From positions 123,936 through 187,935 of the forward strand of contig JBDHWQ010000004.1 in assembly GCA_039810245.1 (NCBI GenBank): a DNA stretch of 64,000 nucleotides, in the 5' to 3' direction. The position numbers and the translations under genes are program-made. This document shows positions 52,301-59,809 of the stretch, piece after piece. The notes below the pieces were generated by a model. It saw nothing but the letters and a program-made list of their open reading frames with translations, had not been told where the DNA came from and did not search any database. The DNA is from CALDSL01 sp039810245 (lineage in GTDB: Bacteria; Chloroflexota; Anaerolineae; Anaerolineales; Anaerolineaceae). The first letter of the stretch is position 1. Each line of letters opens with the position of its first letter.

Positions 52301-55220
52301 ACGCCACCTGCTGCATGTTGGCCCGGATATCCAATACAACCAGCGCGAATACCTGATTTCCGCAGCGCGCATCACCGAAGCCCGGCGCGATATCCAGCGC
52401 GCCAAAGAGTATTACCAGTGCCTGCTGGTTTGTTCGGCGGGCAAAGAGAATTACGCGGAGCAGGTGGAAGCGCTGCTGGGGGTAGCTGCGGTGCAAAAAT
52501 ACCAGGGTAACCTGGCGGAAGCGGAAAAGGCGCTGCAGAACGCGAATGACCGCCTGCAGGCCGCCAGCGCATTGGAAAAAGACCCGCACCTGCTGGAGCT
52601 GCAGAACCACATCATCATCGAACAGGGGTACATTTCTTCCCGGCTGAAAAAATTCGACGTAGCCAACGAATTCCTGACCAGCGCCCGGCGCGCGTATGAA
52701 GGCCGGATGCAGCACAACTATTACTTCCCACCGAAGAACCGGAAGCTCCTGCGCGATTTGTTCAGCATTTACCTGTACCTGTTTGAAATCTGGTACAAGA
52801 ACCCCACGATTGTGACCAGCATCTGGAAAGTGCCGATGTTCCCGCTGCACTGGAATATGAGTGATACCTATTCGGACCGCGCCATCCGTATCGCCAGGAA
52901 ATACAGCCGATACTTCCAGGACGGCAGCCTGTGGTTAAAGGCACAGATCTACAAGGCCGACGTGTATATCCAGAAAGAGGAGCGCGACCTGGCTTACGAA
53001 AACCTGCAGAAGGTCATCCGGCTGGTGCAGCAGAGGGGCCATTTTGACGAGTATGAGATAGAGCGCGCCTACACCTTCCTGGCGGAGATCTACCGCGAGC
53101 GCGAAGAGCGCGACAAAGCCCTGCGCTTCTACGAAGACGCGCGCGTGATCCAGGAAAAACTGCAAGACCTGGTCGGGCTGGCCATCACCAACGGTGGCAG
53201 CGGTGATATCTACCTGGATCAGGGTCAATTGAAAGAAGCCGAGTTTGCTTTACGCAAGGCATACCATTATCAGCAACTGGTAAACGATACCAACCGGCTG
53301 TGGCGCACCTGCTTCTCGCTGATGAAGATTTACCTGCAGGACGATAATATCGCCAACGCGCGCGCCTATTGGTCGCACGCGCGCGCCATCATTCTGGACC
53401 GTAAAGCCGAAATCATGGAATACAAGCTGGTGGAGATGATCCAGCAGCTTTTCCGCATGGCCCAAAAGTATTATGACAACATGGCCTGGAAAGACGCGCT
53501 GGCCATCTGCCTGGACTTGCAGGTGCTGGACAACGAGATCGACGAGCTGGCGGGGCAGAATGAGGAGATGATCGGCAAGATTTACATCCAGCTTGATGAC
53601 GCGGATAATGCCATCAAGGCGCTGTATCGCGGTATTGAACAGGCGCAGGACCCGGTGAAGCGCGCGGATTTATTCAAAATGATTGGCGATACCTGCGCGG
53701 TGTTCCAGGATGCCGAACACCGCACGCTGATGAATACCAGTTATGAGGAATGCATCCGGATTTACATTGAAAGCAAGCATAACACCGACGCGCACGACGC
53801 GTTTGATAAGCTGTTGCACAATATGTCGGTCAGCCAGGACCCCAGCGAGCTGGCGCCATTCCTGCACAACCTGATCGAGCTGGTCTTCCGGCGCAAGGGA
53901 AGCTTTGACCAGCGCTTCCTGCAAAAAGCCGAGCTGCTGTTCCAGCGCTACAACCTGTACCGCGAAGCGGGGGATACCTTTGTCCATATCGCGCATAAGC
54001 TCATCCAGGCAGACACGCATTTTGAGAATGCGTATACAAGCAAAGAGCGCGAGACGATCCTGGATATGCTGGAGAAGGCACATTCGTATTACAACAGTTG
54101 CAGCAGCGTGGATGCGCAGGTGAGCGGGTATTATAAGCTGATCATCCTGTACTTCCGCATGGATACCTGGGACTTGATCGCCCAATGCTACCGCGAGATT
54201 ATGCTGGCGCTGATGCATTCCAACGAGCCGGCGCTGCTGCTGCAGACCTTCCGCGAATATAACATGATGGAAAATAAATTTGGCTACGTCGACCTCACGG
54301 ATGTGAATGATGGCATCGTGCTGATCGATGAGGTCTATCGCAATAATCCGGCGCGCATCACCGAGCAGCAGCGGCATGATTTCCTGATGCAGTGGGGCAA
54401 ACTGCTCAGTCGAATATCAAACGTCTGCCCGGAAGAAGATAGCGACCTTTACCTGCGGCAGGCACTGGAACAGTACAACGAGATTATCGCGTCTTCCCTG
54501 GATACCAACCTGCTCGGCGTCAGCTATAACGACAGCGCGCTGATTTTGGAAAAGATCGGTGAAGTAGACGAAGCCAAAAAACGGCTTTTGCACTCAATTC
54601 AACTGGCTGGCGAAACGCATAATGAAATGGGGGAAGCGCAAGGCCAGGCAAATTACGCTGCTTTCCTGCTGCGGCACAACGATTGGAATGGAGCCGTAAC
54701 GTTCTACGGAAAGAGCATCAGCATCCTGCAGCAGTGGAATTTCTACTGGAATGAACGCAGAGAGAATCAGGATGCACACCCGCTGACTAGCACAGAAATC
54801 GCCCGGCTTAATTTTGACAAATCGTGGTTCGCCAGTACGGCGCGCAGCTTCGCCGGCGCGCTTTTCCCGGTGGATCCATCTCAGGCGATCCACTGGCTGG
54901 AAGAGGCCCGGCAGGCGTACCAGGAAATTAACGATGCGCAGCAGGTGAGGGTACTTGATGACGACCTGGCGATAGCGCGAAAAATGGCGGCGCGCATTGT
55001 TGGCAGGCCGGTTGGGTGGGTACCGGATATCCGCTTTGATGAGCACGACCGCAAAGACCAAAACCTGGCGGCGGTCACCTGCCCGGCCTGCAATTACCGC
55101 TTTACACCCACCCGGCCATACTGCCCGCGCTGCAACAGCAAGGTCTGCCCGGACTGCGGTTCCATGGTGCCTTTCGACAGCGAGTTTTGCCAAGAATGTG
55201 ATAAATACGTGGGGAAGTAA
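49329..55220 (+). CDS. Giant HEPN(Swt1)-AAA/STAND ATPase-TPR-zinc ribbon protein
   Basis: A 1963-residue cytoplasmic protein of unknown function. Residues about 5-165 match the Swt1-type HEPN domain, with LDLNYFGNVIEYNW and an RNPVAH motif at 121-126, the R-N-x3-H pattern of HEPN ribonucleases. Then follow a helical region to about 275, a coiled coil at about 279-341, two Ig/CARDB-like beta domains at about 345-550, and an AAA_16/ORC-type STAND NTPase from about 565 (LVGRKDELARCENLF) with Walker A GPAGVGKS at 604-611 and Walker B LLVFDNAH around Asp722. A long TPR-like array covers about 1000-1900. Two zinc ribbons (CPACNYRFTPTRPYCPRC and CPDCGSMVPFDSEFCQEC) close the protein. The N-terminal nuclease-like, central switch and repeat sensor layout is that of bacterial conflict proteins, but a regulatory role is not excluded. 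Confidence 0.88.
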   Translation: MPSINFEKKNYVFLYRGLLIVRDALLNYIKDNLSSFHGPEWWEKGVEPAFRAEDMEKLKTQFKKRFSTIDGPARPGSELYEILDLNYFGNVIEYNWKKGFSRLLNDDRTLFFYIKEIVNYRNPVAHSETGDLRDDDTFRGLDTAERLLRLINIDAAEHLAKIKNEMRNSWIYQEMGIGTITPDQIGVDIEKGFARVEEAIRQKETTSPSRVNEFLRHKRTIQQAIRQHSGGQVGGEEPASSRDAFRALDVLSRQYIGAPFSAACIAYLPLPTYTPEEVSRKTLVLRREIEELQQEVKDLEHDLEFQQGLGFEQIKFVQSRLDHKKELLTGRQKELETIRDNCLAPVFFSVTRSLPDVIQEETPFRMDVQLKNLGKRAAKVTYEEGFDAGVQVVQGPPVCEAVIAPDESLALRYTCVCNETGSYGVFTQRLDYADKLPGWDAVSDTSFFVLPSKGPLLEGKHFYRNVPGGIELIYQLTNIGEKTAFSVHLDETINSRNFQSVRIPYDGDLRPQEKVLVSGVLGVSEITKVIVPAETCVQYADRAGQPYMLRIEGNFSLLRIPFGDIELVGRKDELARCENLFKVITGELIEGELFAEKRVALVEGPAGVGKSRFIQEVIKVAQEQHAFHVVMEDANTRTPVKRMLRALLGLDPEQASKEQVSERIQQLIPAASEMLIQRGALIRFLVSDFEKFEDAEIQRLKADVLLVVREVCEHARTLLVFDNAHAFSAGIEQDFFQEILKMAIDSRGIKLAVFVVYRSNEDMPGKFLGRDIRESRLERISLSPFDTAETEAFVTALAPFPHLSAPLFGLVQALSNGNAYFIKVLLRYILTMEGTERVQRIGDTLYPSPQLSNLDMPDDISDFLVQRAREDAGDNYPVLQVLAVVGLELPYRLLDVLFESGRVKLPRRKTLPDVLEQLEKQGFVRKIKTGSLQTLEYKFEHELLRDAIYEELHETITHMQIREQLVDVLIKNQYRDGAIYSDEEEYYRQIARHLLHVGPDIQYNQREYLISAARITEARRDIQRAKEYYQCLLVCSAGKENYAEQVEALLGVAAVQKYQGNLAEAEKALQNANDRLQAASALEKDPHLLELQNHIIIEQGYISSRLKKFDVANEFLTSARRAYEGRMQHNYYFPPKNRKLLRDLFSIYLYLFEIWYKNPTIVTSIWKVPMFPLHWNMSDTYSDRAIRIARKYSRYFQDGSLWLKAQIYKADVYIQKEERDLAYENLQKVIRLVQQRGHFDEYEIERAYTFLAEIYREREERDKALRFYEDARVIQEKLQDLVGLAITNGGSGDIYLDQGQLKEAEFALRKAYHYQQLVNDTNRLWRTCFSLMKIYLQDDNIANARAYWSHARAIILDRKAEIMEYKLVEMIQQLFRMAQKYYDNMAWKDALAICLDLQVLDNEIDELAGQNEEMIGKIYIQLDDADNAIKALYRGIEQAQDPVKRADLFKMIGDTCAVFQDAEHRTLMNTSYEECIRIYIESKHNTDAHDAFDKLLHNMSVSQDPSELAPFLHNLIELVFRRKGSFDQRFLQKAELLFQRYNLYREAGDTFVHIAHKLIQADTHFENAYTSKERETILDMLEKAHSYYNSCSSVDAQVSGYYKLIILYFRMDTWDLIAQCYREIMLALMHSNEPALLLQTFREYNMMENKFGYVDLTDVNDGIVLIDEVYRNNPARITEQQRHDFLMQWGKLLSRISNVCPEEDSDLYLRQALEQYNEIIASSLDTNLLGVSYNDSALILEKIGEVDEAKKRLLHSIQLAGETHNEMGEAQGQANYAAFLLRHNDWNGAVTFYGKSISILQQWNFYWNERRENQDAHPLTSTEIARLNFDKSWFASTARSFAGALFPVDPSQAIHWLEEARQAYQEINDAQQVRVLDDDLAIARKMAARIVGRPVGWVPDIRFDEHDRKDQNLAAVTCPACNYRFTPTRPYCPRCNSKVCPDCGSMVPFDSEFCQECDKYVGK

Positions 55221-55227
55221 GGGGCAG

Positions 55228-55343
55228 ATGGACGGGGACATGCCCACCTGCTACCAGTTTACCGGCCAATGCGGGTTCGAGGAAATCGGGCAGTAACACT
55301 ACTGCTATACACCGCCCGGGTTTCTTCACCTGTTCGGATCAAT
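55228..55343 (+). pseudogene. Degraded RHS-repeat core fragment
   Basis: Reading from 55228 gives YQFTGQCGFEEIGQ, a stop, then HYCYTPPG; after a one-base shift RVSSPVRI. This aligns with the RHS core signature, whose common form is Y-Q-F-T-G-Q-x-x-x-x-E-I-G-L-Y-H-Y-x-A-R-x-Y-x-P-x-x-G-R-F-x-S-x-D-x-I. It starts 7 bases after the giant gene and has no intact neighbour of its kind, so it is a relic. Confidence 0.6.
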
Positions 55344-55458
55344 ATCCTCTATAATGAGATATGCGCGGTTGCTCCTTGACCGGGACGGGCATCCGCGCTA
55401 TACTCGTCTGCTTGTGCGCCCAGACGAGCGGCGCGTAGATTGCGTAGAAGAAGAAACG

Positions 55459-57408
55459 ATGAAGAACCGAACTGAAGATGAAGGCAGTGTCAACATCCTG
55501 CAGCGCATTGACAGCGTGAACCCACGGCGTACGTGGCGCAACTGGCTGATCGGCAACCCCCTGCAAACCGCGGATGCCCCGCACCAGACGATTGGAAAAC
55601 TGGTTGGGCTCGCGGTTTTTTCCTCAGATGCGCTCTCCTCGGTGGCGTATGCGCCACAGGAAATGCTCATTGTTCTGGCTGTCGTGGGCAGTACGGCCTA
55701 CCAGGTGATTTTTCCGCTGGCGATTGCAATCGTGATCCTGCTGGCGATTCTGATCCTTTCGTACGAGCAAACCATCCATGCATACCCCAACGGGGGCGGG
55801 TCATACATCGTCTCGCGCGACAACCTGGGCGCGTGGCCGGCCAAAATCGCCGCCTCGGCGCTGCTGACGGATTACATCCTCACCGTGGCGGTCTCGGTGT
55901 CTTCGGGCGTGGCGCAGATCGTTTCGGCCTTCCCGGCGCTGTTCGATACGCGCGTATGGATCGCGGTCGGGCTGGTGGCGTTCATCATGGTGGTCAACCT
56001 GCGCGGGGTGAAGGAGTCGGGCATGGCGTTTGCGGTGCCCACTTACCTGTTCCTGCTGATGGCGTTTGTCAACGTCATCGTGGGGCTGGTGCGCTATTTT
56101 ACCGGCGGGCTGGGTGTGCTGGTGGACCCGCCGTCGATTGAAATGACCCACGCCGCGCAGGGGCTGACGCTGTTCCTGCTGCTGCGCGCGTTTTCCAGCG
56201 GCACCACCGCGCTCACCGGTGTCGAGGCCATTTCCAACGGCATCCCGGCCTTCAAAGAGCCACGCTCGCAAAACGCCGGCCGCACGCTGATTATTATGGG
56301 CGTGATTTTGGGCGTGCTGATGCTGGGCATTTCGTTCCTGACGGCAAGCATCCAGGCCGTGCCATCAGAAGCCGAGACGGTCATTTCGCAGATCAGCCGC
56401 ACGGTGTTCCGCGGGCGTGGCCCGTTCTACCTGGTGACGATGATCGCCACCATGGTGATCCTGGTGATGGCGGCCAACACGTCCTTTGCCGATTTTCCGC
56501 GCCTCAGCGCGCTGACCGCGCAGGACGGATTGCTGCCGCGCCAGCTTTCGTTCCGCGGCAGCCGGCTGGTGTACTCGCGCGGCATCATCCTGCTGGCGCT
56601 GGTGGCCTCGCTGCTGATCGTGATTTTCCAGGCCAGCGTCACGCGGCTGATCCCGCTGTACGCCATCGGGGTGTTTCTGTCGTTCACGCTGTCGCAGGCG
56701 GGCATGGCGCACCGCTGGTGGAAGATTGGCAAGCTGAAACCAGGCCAGGAAGTGCGCGAGCGCGGCTCGGTGCTGCGCTTTGAAAAGTCGTGGCAGTATA
56801 AGATGGTGATCAACGGCTTTGGCGCGCTGATGACGGGGGTGGTGGTGGCGGTGTTTGCCATCACCAAGTTTAGCGAAGGCGCGTGGGTCATTATCATCAT
56901 CATTCCGCTGCTGGTGGCGATGTTCACCGGCATTCACCGGCATTACGCCCACCTGGCGCGTGACCTGTCGTTGGAGCGTTACGGCTCGCCGGCGCGGATA
57001 GCGCGCAACCGGGTGATTATCCCGGTAGCGGGGGTGCACCGCGGCACGCTGGCCGCCCTGCGCTATGCGCTGTCGCTGTCGGATGATATCACTGCAGTGC
57101 ACATCTCGCTTGATGAGGAAGAGGCGCGGCGCGTGCTGCACAAGTGGGACCAGTGGGGTGAGGGGGTGCGGCTGGTGGTGCTCGAGTCACCATATCGCGT
57201 GCTGATGGAGCCGCTGATCCGTTATATTGAAGAAGTGGAGCGGCAGACGCCCGCCAACCAGGTGATCACGATTGTGGTACCGGAGTTTGTGCCGGCGCAC
57301 TGGTGGACCAACCTGCTGCACATGCGCACCGCCAACACGCTGCGCTGGGCGCTGATGTTCCATAAAAATGTGGTGATCACGGAAGTGCCCTACCAGGTGC
57401 ATGGGTAG
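55459..57408 (+). CDS. APC-superfamily potassium transporter (KimA-like)
   Basis: A 649-residue membrane protein with about 12 transmembrane helices in residues 40-490 and a C-terminal cytoplasmic domain (about 510-649). The core starts KLVGLAVFSSDALSSVAYAPQEML and continues YPNGGGSYIVSRDNLG, both typical of the KimA/YdaO potassium permeases of the APC fold. The C-terminal part is USP-like (NRVIIPVAGVHRGTLAALRYALSLS), as in KimA. It is followed after 30 bases by two TrkA genes, which supports a K+ role. The usual c-di-AMP riboswitch of kimA genes is not visible in the leader, but a TATAAT lies at 55350-55355. Confidence 0.83.
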   Translation: MKNRTEDEGSVNILQRIDSVNPRRTWRNWLIGNPLQTADAPHQTIGKLVGLAVFSSDALSSVAYAPQEMLIVLAVVGSTAYQVIFPLAIAIVILLAILILSYEQTIHAYPNGGGSYIVSRDNLGAWPAKIAASALLTDYILTVAVSVSSGVAQIVSAFPALFDTRVWIAVGLVAFIMVVNLRGVKESGMAFAVPTYLFLLMAFVNVIVGLVRYFTGGLGVLVDPPSIEMTHAAQGLTLFLLLRAFSSGTTALTGVEAISNGIPAFKEPRSQNAGRTLIIMGVILGVLMLGISFLTASIQAVPSEAETVISQISRTVFRGRGPFYLVTMIATMVILVMAANTSFADFPRLSALTAQDGLLPRQLSFRGSRLVYSRGIILLALVASLLIVIFQASVTRLIPLYAIGVFLSFTLSQAGMAHRWWKIGKLKPGQEVRERGSVLRFEKSWQYKMVINGFGALMTGVVVAVFAITKFSEGAWVIIIIIPLLVAMFTGIHRHYAHLARDLSLERYGSPARIARNRVIIPVAGVHRGTLAALRYALSLSDDITAVHISLDEEEARRVLHKWDQWGEGVRLVVLESPYRVLMEPLIRYIEEVERQTPANQVITIVVPEFVPAHWWTNLLHMRTANTLRWALMFHKNVVITEVPYQVHG

Positions 57409-57438
57409 GCAGGAAGATGTTCAACAAGAGAGGGAAGC

Positions 57439-58095
57439 ATGAAAGTCGTCGTTTTGGGATGCGGGCGCATGGGCGCGGACCTGGCATACCGGTTGTTCCA
57501 GTTAGGCCACGAAGTGTCGGTGGTGGACCGCTCGGCGGCGGCGCTCAACAACCTGCCGGCGGATTTCACCGGGCGGGTGAGCGAAGGCGATGCCATGAAC
57601 CAGGATGTACTGCACCGCGCGGGCATTGAACATGCCGACGCGGTGGCGGCGGTGACCAATTCAGACGTGCTCAACGCGGTGCTGGCGCGCGTGGCGCGGA
57701 CGGAATATGACATCACGCACGTGGTGGTTCGCAATATCGACCCCCAGTACAAGCCCATGCTGGAAGCCTTCGGCGTGCAGTATATCAGCGCGGCGCTGTG
57801 GGGCGCGCAGCGCATCGAAGAGCTGTTGAGCAGCGAGACGATGGTCTCGGTATTCAGCGCCGGCAATGGCGAGATTGAAATCTACGAATACGTGATCCCG
57901 GATGAATGGGATGGGCGCGCGCTCTCCGAGCTGGTGGTGGGCGATGATCACGCGCGGGTGATGTCGCTGACGCGCACCGGGCGGGCTTTTTTGCCCACCT
58001 CGGAAGAAACCCTGCGCGAGGGCGACGTTCTGCACGTGGCTGCCACCTTTGAAGGGGCGGACGCGGTACGCCAGAAGCTGGAAGGAAAAGGGTAG
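57439..58095 (+). CDS. TrkA-family potassium-uptake regulatory protein, copy 1
   Basis: A 218-residue cytoplasmic protein. The RCK/TrkA-N Rossmann domain starts KVVVLGCGRMGADLAYRLFQLGHEVSVVDRS and the TrkA-C domain lies at about 135-215 (YEYVIPDEWDGRALSELVVGDD, PTSEETLREGDVLHVAA). It binds NAD(H) or nucleotides and gates a K+ transporter. The third gene of the operon begins 9 bases after its stop. Confidence 0.92.
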   Translation: MKVVVLGCGRMGADLAYRLFQLGHEVSVVDRSAAALNNLPADFTGRVSEGDAMNQDVLHRAGIEHADAVAAVTNSDVLNAVLARVARTEYDITHVVVRNIDPQYKPMLEAFGVQYISAALWGAQRIEELLSSETMVSVFSAGNGEIEIYEYVIPDEWDGRALSELVVGDDHARVMSLTRTGRAFLPTSEETLREGDVLHVAATFEGADAVRQKLEGKG

Positions 58096-58104
58096 GAGGG
58101 AGCC

Positions 58105-58782
58105 ATGTTTGTTATCGTTGCAGGTGGTGGGCGTACCGGCGTGCAGCTTGCGCGCATGCTTCTGGACCAGCATCATGTTGTTCACCTGATTGAAGAGCGG
58201 CACGAGGTGCTGGCGCGCATCCACCGCGAAGTGCCCACCGAGCTGATTTTCGAGGGCAGCCCGATCAATATTTCCACGCTGGAGCGCGCGGGCATCCGCG
58301 AAGCGCAAGTAATTGTGGCCTGCACCACCAGCGATGAGCAGAACCTGGTGATCTGCTACCTGGCGCGGGAGATGTACGGGGTGAAGCGCACCATCGCGCG
58401 GGTGAATAACCCCCGCGACGCGTGGCTGTTCGACGAGAAATTCCACGTAGATGTGGCGCTGAATCAGGCGCGCATCCTTTCGCGGCTGATCGAAGAAGAG
58501 ATGTCGATGGGTGATATGTTTACACTGCTCAAGCTGCGGCGCGGCAACTATTCGCTGGTGGAAGAGAAGATCCCCACAGGGGCCAAAGCCATTGGCGTAG
58601 CGATCAAAGACCTGCGGCTGCCGGACCACACGGTGATCGCGGCCATCATTCGCAAGGGCGAAGTCATCGTCCCGCGTGGAATCACCACATTCGAGGAAGG
58701 CGACGAAGTGCTGGCGGTAACCGACAAGTCCGGCGCAGACGAGCTGGCGGCGTTGTTCTCGCCCGGCGGAAGGCCGGCCTGA
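58105..58782 (+). CDS. TrkA-family potassium-uptake regulatory protein, copy 2
   Basis: A 225-residue TrkA-N plus TrkA-C protein, starting MFVIVAGGGRTGVQLARMLLDQHHVVHLIEE and containing VIVACTTSDEQNLVICYLAREMYGVKRTIARVNNPR and a TrkA-C half (EGDEVLAVTDKSGADEL). Two TrkA subunits with one permease imply a heteromeric regulatory ring (inference). It ends 23 bases before the promoter of the rpmH block. Confidence 0.92.
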   Translation: MFVIVAGGGRTGVQLARMLLDQHHVVHLIEERHEVLARIHREVPTELIFEGSPINISTLERAGIREAQVIVACTTSDEQNLVICYLAREMYGVKRTIARVNNPRDAWLFDEKFHVDVALNQARILSRLIEEEMSMGDMFTLLKLRRGNYSLVEEKIPTGAKAIGVAIKDLRLPDHTVIAAIIRKGEVIVPRGITTFEEGDEVLAVTDKSGADELAALFSPGGRPA

Positions 58783-58805
58783 GCGGGGCAATTTCCACAC
58801 AGGGT

Positions 58806-58834
58806 TTGACCGATAGGGAAGGTTCGGGTATAAT
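58806..58834 (+). promoter_or_regulatory. Strong promoter of the rpmH-rnpA-yidD-yidC-jag block
   Basis: TTGACC and TATAAT are exactly 17 bases apart, 39 bases before the rpmH start codon. Confidence 0.85.
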
Positions 58835-58873
58835 TGCCCTTCGTCAACTCAAGGAACGAAAGGATTTTTAGGA

Positions 58874-59044
58874 ATGCCGAAACGGACGTACCAACCGAAA
58901 ATTCGCCGCCGCGTGCGCGTGCACGGGTTTCGATCCCGCATGTCCAGCGCCGATGGACGCGAAGTTTTGAAGCGCCGCCGCCTGAAGGGCCGCAGGAAGC
59001 TCACCGTTACCGCGAACAACCACGTCAAGGCCATTCGCTGGTAA
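58874..59044 (+). CDS. rpmH: Ribosomal protein L34
   Basis: A 56-residue basic large-subunit protein, too short to be caught by a 60-residue cut-off. It carries the invariant L34 core: KRTYQPKIRRRVRVHGFRSR and GREVLKRRRLKGRRKL. Unlike the usual 44-47 residues it continues with TVTANNHVKAIRW. It is the first gene of the block and lies 76 bases before rnpA, as in most bacteria. Confidence 0.96.
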   Translation: MPKRTYQPKIRRRVRVHGFRSRMSSADGREVLKRRRLKGRRKLTVTANNHVKAIRW

Positions 59045-59120
59045 ATCATCACTGCTGCGACAGCAAACGCTTTCGTTCCCCTGTGTTCGAACAGTACGTG
59101 GCGAGCAGTCAGGTTCATGG

Positions 59121-59477
59121 GTGAAACGAAGATTTCGGATAACCCGATCGAACGATATCAAGCGGGTGAGGCGAGGAAGATCGTATGCCCACCCGCTTGT
59201 TGTGTTAGTCACTACCCCCAATGGCCTGGACTGCGCGCGGGTGGGGGTGATTGCCGGGCACCGGGTGGGCGGCGCCGTGCAGCGCAACCGCGCCAAGCGG
59301 CGCATCCGCGCCGTGATGCACGCGCTGTTTCCGGGACTGAAACCCGGGTATGACGTGGTACTGGTGGCTCGCCAGCCACTGGTGAACGCACCGTTCGAAG
59401 ACGTGCAGCGGACGATTGCCGGGCTGGTAAAGCGCGCGGATTTATTCGTTTTGAATGGTATTATTGAGCATGAGTGA
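59121..59477 (+). CDS. rnpA: Ribonuclease P protein component
   Basis: A 118-residue basic protein that binds RNase P RNA and helps process tRNA 5' ends. The RNR motif is VGGAVQRNRAKRRIRAVMH near 48-66, preceded by RVGVIAGHRV and followed by PGYDVVLVAR. The start is a GTG. The last eight bases overlap the start of yidD. Confidence 0.94.
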   Translation: MKRRFRITRSNDIKRVRRGRSYAHPLVVLVTTPNGLDCARVGVIAGHRVGGAVQRNRAKRRIRAVMHALFPGLKPGYDVVLVARQPLVNAPFEDVQRTIAGLVKRADLFVLNGIIEHE

Positions 59478-59772
59478 CCACCATCACCCCGACCCATCCC
59501 AGGATGCCTATGCCCGGGAGCCGCAACTGAGCGAATTTCCGCTCACCTTCTGGCGCATCCCACAGTGGACCATCCTGGCGTTGATCCGCCTGTACCAGAA
59601 AAGCCTGTCTCGCACCCTGCCGCCAAACACCTGCCGGTTTTACCCGAGCTGCTCGCATTACGGATACCAGGCAGTGTATAAGTACGGGGCGATTCGCGGC
59701 ACGGCACTGGCGATCTGGCGCGTGCTGCGCTGCAACCCATTCAACCCGGGCGGTTACGATCCGGTTCCCTGA
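59470..59772 (+). CDS. yidD: Membrane protein insertion efficiency factor YidD
   Basis: A 100-residue small membrane-associated protein. After an N-terminal extension the family core is ALIRLYQKSLSRTLPPNTCRFYPSCSHYGYQAVYKYG, with the conserved CRFYPSCSxY motif, and it ends RCNPFNPGGYDPVP. It sits between rnpA and yidC, as usual, with an 8-base overlap with rnpA. Confidence 0.94.
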   Translation: MSDHHHPDPSQDAYAREPQLSEFPLTFWRIPQWTILALIRLYQKSLSRTLPPNTCRFYPSCSHYGYQAVYKYGAIRGTALAIWRVLRCNPFNPGGYDPVP

Positions 59773-59809
59773 TCGCCACGCCCCGTTCACAAGGTAATCT
59801 CCATCCAGC

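Noticed and set aside
55221..55458. c-di-AMP (ydaO) riboswitch before the KimA-like gene
   Set aside because: I looked for the expected conserved stems in the leader and found none; most of the space is an RHS relic and a -10 box.
58789..58801. TTTCCACAC near rpmH as a DnaA box/oriC
   Set aside because: A single mismatched box without dnaA, dnaN or clustered copies is not enough to call an origin.
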